From positions 16,657,001 through 16,721,000 of the forward strand of contig NC_134776.1 of assembly GCF_050436995.1 (NCBI RefSeq): a stretch of 64,000 bases of DNA, given 5' to 3'. The DNA is from Anticarsia gemmatalis (Eukaryota > Arthropoda > Insecta > Lepidoptera > Erebidae). Below, in pieces: positions 26,501 through 41,000 of the stretch (the first letter of the stretch is position 1; the number at the start of each line of letters is the position of its first letter). Made by a program: the position numbers and the translations under genes. The notes below the pieces were generated by a model. It saw only the letters and a list, made by a program, of their open reading frames with translations, was not told where the DNA came from and ran no database searches.

Positions 26501-29500
26501 AGATAGGTGTATATTCTGTTAGCCAGTGACTATGATTGACTTGTCTGTAAGTGCCTCTGTTGCGACTGTCCAATTCGCTAAACCATTTATGCCACTTCGT
26601 TGGTGTTTCGCGACCACAGTGAAAATTATGAATGACATGCTACGTGTAGTCTATTTTTATACAACACAGTGATAGGCTGCAGTGCCAGCAGACAACTGAA
26701 TTATCAATTGAATTTTTATTGTATCGTAAGGGTCCATTTTTCGGGCATCCTAGATTTATAACGATACACTTAAAAAATACTCAATGAGTTAATTTCAACT
26801 TATAACTATTTCAAACATTTTCAAAAGCTATATTAATGCGTTGAAATGTTATTAAATGCATTGTGAATGTAATGCTCAAATCATTACAGCTAAAATATAG
26901 CTTACGATATTTTGAATTATTAGTAGCGGTCGCAATTGCTACTTGTTACAGATTACGCAAATTCCACTTGACGAGATAGAAATTCGAAGGCTAGTCGGAA
27001 TTTGTAGAAACTAACCACGACTGGATCTGCACCGAAACCAATCGCCGCTCGAAAATATCTTTAGTTTAATAGCTAGGTTGACGTTGTCATATCTTATATA
27101 CAAATTTCCATGTCACAATGTTAGTTGCCGTACTCCTCCGAAACGGCTCGATCGATTCTCATTAAATTTTGTGAGCATATTGAGTAGGTCTGAGAATCGG
27201 CCAACATCTATTTTTCTGGTAAATTTATATGGCAAAACAACGTTTGCCGGGTCAGCTAGTTTTCTTATAAAATGCTGATTAATCAGGTTATTTTAATTTA
27301 TTATACGCTACAAAACGTGTTACATTATTGCACATTCACGACTACCCTAATTATACATGTTTATTCATTATACAATTAGCGTAGTTTAATGTATATATTA
27401 TCCAAGATACAAGGTTAATATGAATTCTCATCGTTGCCTATTGTGCGAAAACAACATAAATCAATCCTCATGATCGGTCATAACCGCGCTATATTAACAG
27501 CTACTATTAGCCTAGAATATTTCCAGCACGGCACTTTAAATATTACAACTCCCTCTTTTATTAAAGCTGTAGGAGACAGCATTTTACATTATTTCCTTTA
27601 TCATTTGTATTAAAGTTAGTAAAAAGAATATTTTCTGCTTTCATAAAAGTTAAATGCGCATCCACTTACAAAGCCTAGAAATTGTCTCGCCGAGTATTTC
27701 TTGACTAGAACTTCGCGTTTACTTCAAAGTAGTCACGATTCGAAGTTTTGCTCTATTGTATTGGACCCAGCTGTGATATATGTGAATATTTATGAATAAC
27801 GACTTAAAAATAAAACATTTTTAATACAGTGTAATGATGCGAGTTTACATTTGTACAATTAGCAGAAGCTATTATTGAAAATTCAGTAAATCGTATATTT
27901 GTTGAACATTAACTCATACTGAAATTCTGAAACATTTCGACTACTGAATAAACGAAATGTTTTCAGTTGACGGCACTTAATTGTTTCAAAGAACTCGCAT
28001 TCGTTTATTCGGGTAATCAAAGCCTTTGTAAATCTCACTTTGGACTTTTTAATGCGCTTCGATTCGGTTACAAATATTTTACTTTTTCATTAATACCCTT
28101 ATTTTCTTACTTACTTACTACTTTATTATTCAATAAAAAAATCTTAATTTTAAGTGAATCAAAATATATATTATTAATTATACTTAGTTCCTACATATCG
28201 TTACAAATAAAACTCATCATAGGTATTTATTTTTGTGCAGAAATGTAAAACCACTCGTATAGTGGTTATGCTAAGTCCTTTTCATATTACTAACTCCAAT
28301 GAGTAATTCTATTCATCAATGCAGTCCATCGGCAGTCTATCATTGGAATTTGATTATGTTGGTTATCGATAAGCCGGATGATTGCGGTTTCCAGCGAATT
28401 GCTATTACCTTGTTGTGATTTGCGACAGGTATCTTAGTGATGCCGCTGGCAGTGAGATCTCATTAGTTGGTAGATTGCATTAACAGATATCTTTAATATT
28501 AAACAGTTTATCAAGTAATATAAGTATTTCAAGGTGTCCTCTGTTCGTTTTCTACATTACTACACTACATTTTTTAAAGACATTATTGAATTTTTTTACC
28601 ATGTATTTACCATTAAAATGGACTAAAATACTTCATAACTTTATACCTATTTTAACACAGCAACGCTTGTTGGTACTAGTAGTAAAATGAAAATCAAAAC
28701 CTGCCATACTGCCATACCTTTGCAATAGAGGAATTACACAGCCTCCAGCTTACGGATACGCTGTTAGAGTAACCCAAATCGGACATATTCAACTGTAGGC
28801 TTAAAGCCACGTCTCCGTGCACTGTATGTGCCAGACTAAGATCTCGTGTTGCAACAGCTTAGAACTAGGAACTGCGTGATACGATTTCACTCCCGTAAAA
28901 TGTAACAATTTGTTCTAATAACAAATAGTAATAAGTATAACTGTAACTAAGAAAGTTTAGCTGATAAAAAAGCTATATTAAATGGGCTTAAAAGTAGATA
29001 AGCAGTCTCTAAGGAGGATTATAAAATCTTTCTCAAATAAGTCAGTCATATTCGCGCTTTCATGTAGTTAGTTCAACAACTGATATATAAATTGAATCGT
29101 TTAACGCCTTGATCCTATTGACATATTCTGCATCGCCTAGTCTATTTAGCAAATTGGTTGGCAGGTGAGGTGCAATCCGTTATACTAACTAGAGCGTTTC
29201 TTAATTGAAATTTCTCACACGACTCGAAAAGCATAAAATGATCAATGATTTAACTAAATGTTGATTGTCTAGTGTACCAATGATTCACATACTACAATGG
29301 TTTTGTGTTTCACAAAGCTTTAGACATATTATATTAAAGCCATACAATCTTATAATTATACGACTTTCGACGATATTAACACCTGGAGCGAAGTGTATAG
29401 GAACGCTAGTCGGGACACTTACTTCGTCGGGTCATTGTAACTAATATGAAATTTAGTAAGCTCCAATTGAATCGGATTTTGTTTAAAATTTGAAACAACA

Positions 29501-32500
29501 ACAACAACAAATGTCGTCCACATGTGTAGTGTAGTTGCAGAGAGTTTCCAATGAATGCGCACCAAACAATAAATGTTATTACTGCGTTTTATAGCGAGGT
29601 TTAGATGCACGCGACGTACAAACAATGGACAGAGAATGACAAAAAGGCACGTTTTTATAACTCTGCAGCTAATTTTAGTTGCACTGGCTGCGAATGCCAT
29701 GAAAATGGAGTTTATAAAAGTGGTTGCGTTATTTAATTTCATAATACTACAATGTCGCCGTCTGACAACGGTAAAGTAGAGTTCGCTTTTTAAAGTGCTG
29801 TTGTTGAGAGATCTTTAATGATTTTAATTTTACCTAATCAGAAGCGTGATTTATACTGATAAGTAGATACAATGGCGGGCTATAAACCAAAACATTCTAA
29901 AACAATTACACAAAGAAACAGCTAGGTAAAGAAAAAAATTAAATCCTACCCATTAAATAACCACCACACTAGCTTCCGTGAAGGGATATCATTATCCCTT
30001 AAACCGGTCTGAAAGCTTTTATCGGTACAAAAGCCAAGTCGATAGCGTGATGAAAATTTAAGCAGTGGTGGTAAACAGGGTGACCGCATGCGTCTGTTGC
30101 TAGGCGAGGGGCAGGTGTTCTGCGGTGTAATCAACGTAGGACCTCGTCCACCGCATGCTCCCCATCACCCTAAAGAACGAACGTTGCAAGTATTTGTTAC
30201 AATTTTGGCGGAATGCAAATTACGTTTTTTACTTACTCGCTGCTGTAGCTACCTTAGGGTGACCTTCTGGTTATACGTTTTCTTATTAGATTTAATCTAA
30301 CATTAATGAAGATAAAACCTCTGCTCTTATCTTAGTCACTACCGGCTTCATAATATCGCCAAAATAAAATATAACCTGATATTAGAACTGGTTCGACGTC
30401 CTTCCACGGTGTGTCGAAATATGCGTAATACGGAAACACAATCATTAGAGTGAAAACGTTTTCCGTCGATAATAATCGGTAATGATCATAATTTGTCGAT
30501 TGTAGAGCAGATTCAAGGACACTAATTATAACCTAATTACTAAATACAAAGGATTTTTATGATGCTTTTAAAATAATATGTCCAGAAATGAGGAAACGTT
30601 ATAGGTACAAGTTGTTCGAGATAATCTGTAACAATTGTATTACATTCAACATATGTATGACCTGGGCACCTATTCTGAACACACATTTTTGTATTCAGAG
30701 CCGCGTGGGAAATCTTACTGTACCTGATAATTGAAACCATATTTTATCTAATATTTATTTATTTATCTGTGCTTCTCTTAAGAAATATAAAAATGTTGTC
30801 GACATAATAAAATCACTTACAAAACCTTTAACAACATGATGTAGTTGCCAAGCCCGTAAGTTATACATAATATACATACTTACTTCTAAACCTTATAAGG
30901 TATATTGATGTACATTGAAAGACGAGTAATGTTTGAATTCGTCCTGCAGTCTTGTGCTCCCCTAGAATATGTGCACAATAAAGGCGCACATCTACCGCAT
31001 GGCTCGTGCTGACAATGGATACATGACTACCATCTCTTCACATACGCTACTTGAACCCGCTAGTGCGTACCACGAGACAAAGACTAGCGTTGGCTAGAGT
31101 ACAAACTTCCTACAGTAACACATTACTTATAAGAAGTAGTTTTTGCAGCGTTAGATTATAAAATGTTAATTCTAACATTTCTGTTTTTACCATTTTTTTA
31201 AAGTGTTGAGCAGCATTACCGGTAAATCTTGCACAATATACTCTGGTTACAATGCTCTGGTTTGCGACTAACTGCTGTCAAAACATGACACTTATAAATA
31301 ATACATACGCAAATATAACCACGCTTTAAATAAAATATCGTTTGTCGCCATCTGGTGTTGCGATCTGTCGGAGCCGTGTGGATACATGAGTTATCACTTA
31401 CATGATTGACGTTTGTTTATGCTCCACGCGATACCAAGCTGTCGCCAATAGGCTCGATCCTGCACTTAAAATGTCAATAGATACTAACGATTTCTATACA
31501 TCCAAGTAATGGATTTCGTGTTCTAATAGAAAATAACCAACGAAGAAAGACTGATGTTTTACTATTGCATACCACTTTTTGTCATTATCAATCTACGAAT
31601 TAAGAAGTAAGAATTATGTAATGATATAATAATGTGTTCTTTTTTGTTTATGTGACATAATACAGAGTAATACGATGAGATTAAGGCAATCTTCTTAACA
31701 AATTACCAACGTAACGTAAAACTTATTTGCGTGTTCCCATCATACAAAAACACGTAGCATGACGTAAGTGTCAAACGTAAAAACAGCAATATATACACAT
31801 GAATATTCATACATTATTTTATCTCATTGTTACATAGTTATCCGAAAGCGTATAATAGAGAGGATGTGCATTGAACAAAAACTACCTTGCCAGAGTTACG
31901 ACCTTGAATTGCTTTAATAGCCGTCATGAGTTGTAGCCGATAGCGTAAGTAGTAGCGGTTTATGATAGACAAGTTTGTCACGAGGTATCTCAGTCATGAT
32001 AATAATCACGAAAAAAACAGGTTACTTTTGCGTTACATGGACTATTCTTGAAGAAAGAATATGAATTGTTTTGATATATCTATATTGTATAGCGAAGGTA
32101 TAACCTACAAGAATAACTTAAGTTAAATTATTCTCGGGATATGTAGAAAGTTAGAGGGAAGACGAAGTGCTGAGACGAAGAGTTGTTGTGTAAGTTTTGA
32201 CGATACATGCATACTTTACAAGTTTCATTACCATTAGTTTACACGAAAAGTGTCTCAGACAAGTTCAATAATACGTAATAATTTCGAAGTTTCTGTTAGA
32301 TTTAACTTAATTTTTACAGTATTGTCTTTAAAAAAAGAGTTTAATAAAGAAACTTTTATGCCGAACTTAGTTGCTAAGACGATACGGGAGCGATCAGCAC
32401 TTCTATTAGACAAGTTAATAAAGCGTAAATCTGATCACAAACTTTTCACTCCGCAACTAACGCAATTATCGAGAAAAACGAGTAAATTTTCGTACCTCAG

Positions 32501-34923
32501 TTTAATAGACTTTCACTATCATTTGCATTCTCGGAGCAAAATTATACGTGTAAATTAGATAATGTTAAAAGCTTTATCAGTAACTAGACGGTACAACAGC
32601 GTCGGAAGTTTTAAAACGCTCCGAGCAACGTGATTAGGTTAGTGCTGGCTCTTTTAACTTGAAACACTTGCTAGAGCAAGGTTTGTGTTGTACGTACGAT
32701 ACAACACAAGCGATGTTTTGACACTGTTTCTGTGCATTAAGTTAAAGTACCTTACTCTAAATACGTGTAGATATTTGTAAGATTATCTCATACTTGTGAC
32801 TTAACATTATGTGCTACTTCGTTTATATTCAGTCGAATTGCGTTTGTTAGTATTTACATAGCTTTTATTTATCTTAAATCTTATTAATTAAACCAAATTA
32901 TGATACCCTACATGAAAACTGAAGAATTCTTCTTACTTAATGGTGAAAAATATTTTTCACTCTGAATGCGCCTCTACAACTGAGCCGAGAGAGCGTTCAT
33001 TCGAGAGGCTCCTCAATTCCTATTACGATGTCCAAGTGACAAGTCGACAATGAACTCGGCAGTGGTAGCGCAGCTTCGCGAGCATTTGAAACTAAACCAA
33101 TCATTTTATAGAACTACTTAAGTTGTACTACAACTATGTACGTTTATGAATACTATTCGCTGTGTGTACTTTCTCAATATCTTACTCATAATAAATATCA
33201 TGTAAACTTGTATTACCTAAATAATTTTGGAGTATGTATGACGATGTGTATAAATATGAATTGTGTTGTGAAATGTCTTGAGAACGTATCAAATAACTTT
33301 CTGCAATATGTATCCGGCGTTTCCAGGGAGTAACAAAGTATGTCGTTAGTACATTGTCACTATCGATGTACGATGTAGAGTAAATAAGTGGAAATGTTTC
33401 GCTATTACGTCATTGGTTTCATATTCTTCACTTTTTATTAGACAGTTATTCACAAAGTTCTTATGCTCTCGTTATGCTAAGTTTACATCGGTATAAAAAT
33501 CTATTTAACACGAACGATATAACTGTGACACATACGTATGCAGAAACATACAAAATATATTTATTTTATGTAACTTGTATAATTCTTAGGTAGGTCTTGT
33601 ATTAATCTAGATTAGAGTTGAACATTATGTACGTAGTTTAATTATTTCCTATTACGTTTACTTGCGACCGGTCACTTTTTACCAGGCGAAAATCCTTTGT
33701 CTTCAAAAGCAATATCTAAGTACTTTTTTTGAGGGAAGAGTGAAATTTAGTAAAAGTAGTAACTAAAGATTTAGTAAGGAGATTCTTAGTTGTACAGCCT
33801 TAGTCATTTCAGAATTATAACACATTGTCCGTAAGCTGGTGTAACGTGATCGGCGTCGCGACCGACCGCATCATCCGTGATCTAATACATCGCACTAATC
33901 GTACATTTGCATGTTTCTCTCACGGTCATTTGTTGCATGCGCACACTTCATTCATGTTTGGGCTTCGCATATTATGTTCTATGTTTATTATGAAATAAGA
34001 CAGCGTGTGGTACTTGTTTCACCTGCGTCATGATATTTCTACGAAAAATGATTTCGAGGTCAAAGATAATAATTAAGCTGTTTAGATCGTGGTGAAAATT
34101 AGGTGAAATATATGTTCAAACGTTGGTGAGGCCTTTTGTCCACGCTTCTTTATTTTGCATGGGGGCACGGATACAAAGATATTGCATGGATACAATTATA
34201 TGTATGTTATTATATCCAGCTTGTAATGAACCACTATCATTTCGAGAATGTCTAGTTGCTTTTGTGGCTACAAGTTTTGATTGCGTAGCATTTTTTATTA
34301 TCTCTTCTGCCACAAAATAGTATATACAAATGTAAATTGTACCACAGTCATAACTATATTTCATACGTTGGAAAACATTTATATGGAAACCGTTAAAACG
34401 TTATTAACTGTTTCATCGTTAGCTGATGAAATTATATTGTATTGAGTATAGTTCGATATAGCTAATCATAAATCCGGGCACCATTAATTGTTCTGAAAGT
34501 ACACTCGGCTGATACATGAATTATCGAAAGCCTATTAGTGCAGATTATTATCGAATGTACATCGTGTGGCGTTGCTACAGTAGTGTAAAATCATTACGTG
34601 AATGGTTTCGATTAGCAGCGATAATAATATAAGCTTTATTGCTTTGGTGTCATCGTTAATACCTCTCGGTGTTGTGAGAATATACTGCACAAGTTTGTTT
34701 ACATAATATGTCAAGGTATAATCGAGAATATTACACTAAGAAAGGACATCCAGTTTAATATCTGAAGCATCCCATTTAAAATATGTGTTATTTTTATATA
34801 TTTTATATACTATGACTGTGGTACTTAAATAAATTGCATGTTTTAACAGTAGACGCCACACGTTGACTCATCATAATACATGTCGTAAATCAAAGCATTT
34901 CTAACTGTTTGTTACTTTTCCAG
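23531..34923 (+). other. Intron leading to the first seen DIP2 exon
   Basis: Ends in TTTGTTACTTTTCCAG before exon 34924. It holds the Helitron at 27092-27259. Otherwise I see only short, unsupported frames (for example around 29573 and 32250) with no family resemblance and no repeats long enough to name. Confidence 0.55.
27092..27259 (+). mobile_element. Non-autonomous Helitron, a different subfamily
   Basis: Starts TCTTATATACAAATTTC and ends TTTGCCGGGTCAGCTAG, between A and T. The body (GTTAGTTGCCGTACTCCTCC, TCGGCCAACATCTATTTTTC, ATATGGCAAAACAACG) differs from the Lep1 copies but shares the last 11 bases with them. It is a short, internally deleted 168-bp version of a common lepidopteran repeat. 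Confidence 0.8.
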
Positions 34924-35052
34924 AAGTTAGACAGGAAGCGGTACAACAAGCGCTTGCCGAGATGCAGAACAGACCGAAGCCTTCGCTGCCAATGCCTTCC
35001 AAGAGGACTTCCATGATGGCCAAGAGCCCTGATCGTGAGAGACATGACCTCT
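34924..35052 (+). CDS. DIP2: DIP2 exon 1 of those in the window (post-DMAP1 linker)
   Basis: It follows a pyrimidine-rich tract and TTCCAG and ends at CTCT|GTAAGT. It enters with two bases of a split codon and leaves with one. It encodes VRQEAVQQALAEMQNR followed by a Pro/Lys/Arg-rich PSLPMPSKR segment; vertebrate DIP2 has a matching EAVQ...MPSKRR stretch just after the DMAP1-binding domain. This is the most N-terminal DIP2 sequence I can identify. Confidence 0.9.
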
Positions 35053-38000
35053 GTAAGTATTCGATATTGTGATACATATTTTCTGTTTTTGTCACTTAAA
35101 TAATGTTCTATAATAAGACAGTGACAAGATAGAACTAACTCTTTTACCATGAGAATATGAAATAAAACTTAAAATATTGGAATGCGAATTAAGATTATGG
35201 TTTAATGACAACTTATGAAAGTCGCAAAAATTCAAAGATGGGAGAAGAGATAATGTTTTCTTTAAAAATCTCGACGTTTGCGGAAATAAGTTAGGCGTAT
35301 GATAATTTGACTGGACATCGGTGAAGTTCGCAATAACTTCATATTTCCCAGAGTCCTTTGATCGTGTAAAACATCAAGAGAATTCTGTATATTTGATACA
35401 GTACTTCCTATATTTTGTACTGTTACCGTGAAATGTGAATACCTATTTCTAAAAGTTCGGTAAGTATAGTTCTCGCCGTACATTTTAAACTTCGCTCTAA
35501 TTGGTTCTATTCAAATTCATTTTTTAATTTGAATTAGTACTCAAAATAGAATACAAATGATGATAAATATCTATTGATTCCATTCCACTTGGTCGCGGTG
35601 AATATGAATTGTCTTCTGTTTACTCAACAACAGACATATACGAGTTATTCGGAGTTATCATGTTAACACACTATACTTTGTGTCAGCCTCTTCATCGGAC
35701 GAAGACTCATGCGCTGGCGACGCTGAACTTCCGCCGCCGCCCGAGCTGGGCTCCCCCCCTGCTCGCCGGCCCGCTGCACCTCACCCCCGCGCACATCCGC
35801 ATCCGCTGCCCCAGCCGCACCACCCACGAGAGAAAAAGCACGTGCCAAGGGAACGCACGGAAATGAGGGAGAGAACCGAGATTGATCTATCTGAGATAAC
35901 ACACTTGCCAGCTTGTAAGTACTAAGTTTCTTATTGACATCACACGAGAGAAGTTGTCATCCACAATTGTCTCGTGTTGTGGTTCCTACTGCTGTGGCGT
36001 AGGCGAAAGACTGATTTAATCATAATTGGGCTAGTTAATAACTACATTTCTATCAAGACTTAGCAGCTCCGTTTTAAGCTTTAGGGGAGCTAAATGTAAA
36101 AATTAGCTAAGAAACCAATAAAACTTTGAATTTACTACTTCTTTAAAAATATGATAATGTCAAATGAGCTTTTCTGCGTGACTATATGGTACTAGACAGA
36201 ACTTGCTACTTTGCAGTCTGAAATTAGGTCGAATGTCTGACGGATCACATCTAATCTGGTAACTAATACACTGCGCACAGTTCCTAATTGTATTGTTCCA
36301 GCAAATTACATAATATATGGAGATCGTGTTACAGTTGCAGAGTTGCCTCTACTAATGTCTAGTATGCGCCTGTTAATTCAGTTATATTGTTAGACAGTTT
36401 GTTTCTGGTAGCACTGATAACTGACTGAAATTCTGTATAAAACACCGTCGAAATGGTATTCTAATAAGTTGCGTTCTGATAAGGTGTAAATGTAGAGTAT
36501 CAGTACATTTTGTCGCGCATATTTTTGTTTTGTGTAAAGTCCATCAGTTTAATTCTAACTGCAAAGAGCGGTGAATAATGGAGTGGTTTTAAGCCTTCGT
36601 TCAAAGCCTTGACCGCTGAAAGCTTTTATTACTGATATAGTTTTAAGCTAAAGTGCACTTATTTTAAAAGCCTGCATCTGCCTGCATCAATATTCGGAAA
36701 TATCGAGCCTTCCATCAATAAGCAAGCTGGCAGCCAGTACATTTCTCGTTAAAGCTTACCTTAGTTAAAACCACTTTTTATAATGGACGGAAAAAAGAGT
36801 ATTAAGTAAAAAGTAGCAAGCGTTTTCTGTTCAACTTTTCTTGGAAATAGGTGCTTATTAGTTTAGGCAAATATGCACACACAATGCCTACATGTTGTTT
36901 AAATAAATGTGCGTACACACAATGCCTACATGTTGTTTAAATAAGTGTTCGTGCAAAATATTTTGTGAGGTAATAATCGTCAAACCAATGAAGGATAGAA
37001 CAATAATGATTTTAGGGACTAGTACAAGCCACTAACCGTGGTGTATACATGCACACGAATATGGCAAAGATTCAACAATCGCACATACCGTTTGACGAAG
37101 TTATGGTATCAGTGTCGGATTCAACAGGGCGATTCCTTTGACCAACACGCAAACTTTGTAAAACAAACAGACACTCTCTGTGCCACCAGAACAATTTGAT
37201 TGTAACGACAAACCACGTATACCAACGTCACGTACCGCAAACCTGTACTGCTGAAAACTGGCCGCAAGCGATATACGTTTACTCGTTCGATTTTGTATTG
37301 CATTGAATTTTTGGTGCTGTATTCTATGCTGATTGTTGTTATTCAAAGCTTTACATTGCTCTATCTTAATTCTGTCATATAAATTGCGTATGCTCGTAGA
37401 CAATGACTGAATTACCCAGGTCAAAACATAAACAAATTAATTTTGTATTCCGCCATTATTTTCTAGAACTACAATGTTAAAGCAAATGTCGGATGTATGT
37501 AACTGATATAATTGTTTGGTTCGTGAAAACAATAAACAACGAACGAACCACATTAAACACCATCGTTAATGAGGTTGGTGTCGGATATCCACTAACCATT
37601 TATCAACAAACAGAAGAATTGGTTATTTATACATCAACGCTTCTTTGATTTTATACACGATTATTAGTCGGAACTAAATATAATACCTATAAAGTTTGAA
37701 ATTAGTGGCAATCTACGTAACTAGCCCAAACATTCTTCATGTTATAATTAATTTCGATATGATGATTCTCAGGCGTGGTATTGATAAATACTGAAGCTGT
37801 TATAATATGTTATTCACTTGGCTTTTTGAACTTAAAGCTTGCTAATTTTTTATACCGTATATTCATGTTGCGATATTGTTGTACTTTCATATCACGGTCG
37901 ATTTACATTACTTGTTAAAGGCTCCGCACAAAAATACAGACTGTCGTAGCACTATTTATTGCGTTTCTACGAAGCTTTCTCATCATATTGTTAAGATCAA

Positions 38001-41000
38001 CGCCCACTACACCGCACCGTCCACGGATTGAGCTTGTAAAGTCTATCAGATTATTATAAACTTGCTTAACAACAAGAAGGAAGTAGGGTTTCATGTGCGT
38101 TGCAAGTCCAGTTGATAGTCGATGTAAATTTATATGTAGTAATTACAGCTACGTGGTTGACAACCGCTCTCAATATACGATTAGAAGAGATCAGCTATTT
38201 ATATAATGTTAGTAATGAAAATGTTTCCCGTTCAAATACGGAACGGTCTAGTGGGCGTGCACTCATAGTAATCATAGAATATTTTTTGCTTATGCTGCCA
38301 TGGATACGTTACTGGTATGGTCCTTTTGACCCTTAGACAATATCTATATCGCATCGTTCAAAGACTCACAAGATATGTTTGTTCCCAGACATTCAACCAG
38401 ACGTTACTCATACGTCATCAGGTGCCCGTCGTGGAGGTGCCTTGGTCGCCGATCGCGTGCAGTGCTATGCTCAACCTGAAGACACAGGCACTGGCACCGG
38501 CAGATGGAAGGTAAAAGCAACCATTCTAGTCGTTTATTTATATTATGGCGTGCAACCGAAAAAAAGTAGGTCTGTTTTCTACAATCTGCAGTAATAGGAA
38601 CCGAGTATTTGTTGTGGATGAAATGATTAAAGTTTCTTGATTAGTCTTTCGATTCGATTATAATAAGTAATGAAAAGCATGATTAAATTATAGGGTCTCT
38701 GGTTAAACAAATATTTGATTGCAGCGTAACCAGGCCGAGGGCGTACCACGGCACACACCCAAGATCCCTGCTGTTAGTCGTAATTTAATCACTGTTATTT
38801 TATATCATACTTAATAGTCGAGTCCACACCGGCCGAATATGCTCCCGCTGCAGCCGCGGTACTCTGAACTAATTTCCTAAAACTGAATGTAACACTAACC
38901 GATACAAATACTTCGCCATTATAATAGCACTTGATAAGGCTCAACAGATATTCTGCCATGATATAAGATAGGCAGCAGTTAGTAAACGGCCTATTGAAGG
39001 TCGTCGTAAATCGGCGCAGCATCGTTGCGAGCCCGTTCGGCCAGCCTGTATACGACTAATACTGAATGTAGTAGTTTCTGCAATTTCCAAACACTTCAGC
39101 TTCAAGTTTAAACTGTCGTTATTTGAATGATCCCCGCTCGCTTCGTCCAGACTGTTTCACTAGTGCGTTTGAGTTTTATGCATTCTTATGTGTATCAAAG
39201 TTCGTTCACAACTCGGAAAGTAGGCGGGAAACTTACATGACAAAACTAAGTACACTTTATTAGTTATTGTATTCGCGTCATTTATTTGTGCGTGCTACAA
39301 TCTGATGTTCAAAATGAAAAAAAAACAACAATTCACTACGTTGCGAAAATGAGTTTAGTTTTTTTTATATAAAAATATGTTTATGTAATTTACTTGAAAT
39401 TTTGTTATCAACCAAAGTTAAAACTGACATGTAAAATATTTTAATTTAAAAAAATTAAGTTGGGTTCATATTTAAGACATGTATGTCACAAAGTCTTGTT
39501 ACGCATATTAATAGAAATTGTTACAGCATTATTTTTACTCACATACTATAGGAGAACGATAACCTCTTAAAAGTCGCTAGATATCTTAACGGACAACTCA
39601 TATAAAATTCTTAAGTGAAAATTAAACAACACTGCATATTTATGCTTTCTTGTCACTGTAGTTCCTATAATTAGCCTTAAAAAAATATATTTTAGGTTAT
39701 TTAGATGAAACGGACGTTTTCAAAATTATGCTTACACGCAAAAACCTAATTTCTTAAAGATACATATTTATTTACTTTCTTTTCTCTAAATATAGTTTAT
39801 TGGCCATTGCAAGAGTACTGCATAAAAAAATATGGTCTTTAGTTGAAAGCAGAAAGTTGATAAAAATAAAATAAAAATGCATTCAGAAAGTTAGCCGCTT
39901 CCGTCCCCGTTCTGTTATTATAAGGTTTAAAGAAGCTTAAACCGCTGGGACACGGTATCAGTCGCAATAACAGGGCTAGTTAACTCGAATGAAAATCTCA
40001 ATGGGGATTTACCAGTATTCTTCGGCACTGAGTCAACTTAAATCTTTTTGCTTTTGCTCTTACTTCAGGACCATATCGCCGCGTGATTTTGTCAGTTATT
40101 TGATGTTTTGTGTTCACGTACTTCTCTTATATGTTCAATGTTTTATGTTTAATGAGTGTCGCAGTTCCTTTGTTACTTAAATATTCATTTGGTATGATCT
40201 TTGGTAATCTATCTACAATTTCTTGGAGCAGGGTACATTGATGTCGTGGTATCACACGTGCATTTCAATCATTTTACATCGAGTTTCAATTTGTATAGGT
40301 GTCAGCTAAAATTCAGCAACTTCTGAATACTTTGAAAAGACCAAAGAGGCGACCACTGCCGGAGTTTTATGAAGATGATGATATTGAGTTGGAATTGGCT
40401 GCCAATCCTAAAGATCCCAATGCTCCCAAGCCGGAAGGCGGCACTATGACCCCCGCCGTTGGAGAGCAACTGGTGGTACCTTCAGGGCTGCCCAGGAATC
40501 TTGAAGCTGCGTTACAAAGATATGGAACAGCCTCGTTCAAGGCCAATGTGGCTACTGTGCTTGATCCCAATGGGAAACTTAGCAACTCGCTCAATTATGG
40601 TTAGTATTCTTTATATCGCAGTTTATCTTAACAAACCAATGTATGACAATTTAGCAGGTTACACAGTAGCTGTTCATTTTATGCGACTACGTTCTGGCGA
40701 CAGATAGTGAAACGAACCCACCAAACTTTATGATGGGTCAATTAAAGGCGTACGGGCTGCCAGCGATACAAAATTGTAAAGAGAAAACAACGTTGTTGTT
40801 ACAAACTTTCAAACATCTTTATCTTTACGTGGTACGGTTACGGTGGTAGACCACTTTTTTGGCCGACTGTACGTGTATACAGGGTGGAAAAAAAATGGGC
40901 CATGCAGGGAAACTACTTTAAGTATTGAAGATAATTTCAATTCACAGAAAAGAAACACCCAAATCTCTTGAATCCCAAAATATCTCTGGAATTATTCGCC

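Noticed and set aside
29419..29779. Overlapping 107- and 68-residue frames on opposite strands
   Set aside because: No motif, no splice sites of good quality, AT-rich codon use; likely chance.
32250..32558. 102-residue + strand frame
   Set aside because: Lys/Ser/Leu-rich composition expected from AT-rich DNA, no recognisable domain, no support from neighbours.
35663..35902. Open frames opposite or offset to DIP2 exon 2
   Set aside because: The exon is GC-rich and Pro/His-coding, which leaves other frames open by composition; the exon phases choose the DIP2 frame.
38317..38514. Alternative frame over DIP2 exon 3 ending in PADGR
   Set aside because: It resembles the ADGVPVNSR stretch of DIP2 before the KIQQ motif, but using it would break the phase with exons 2 and 5.
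40879..40905. ACAGGGTGGAAAAAAAATGG as a transposon terminus
   Set aside because: It resembles the ends of some elements, but no partner end or target duplication was found nearby.
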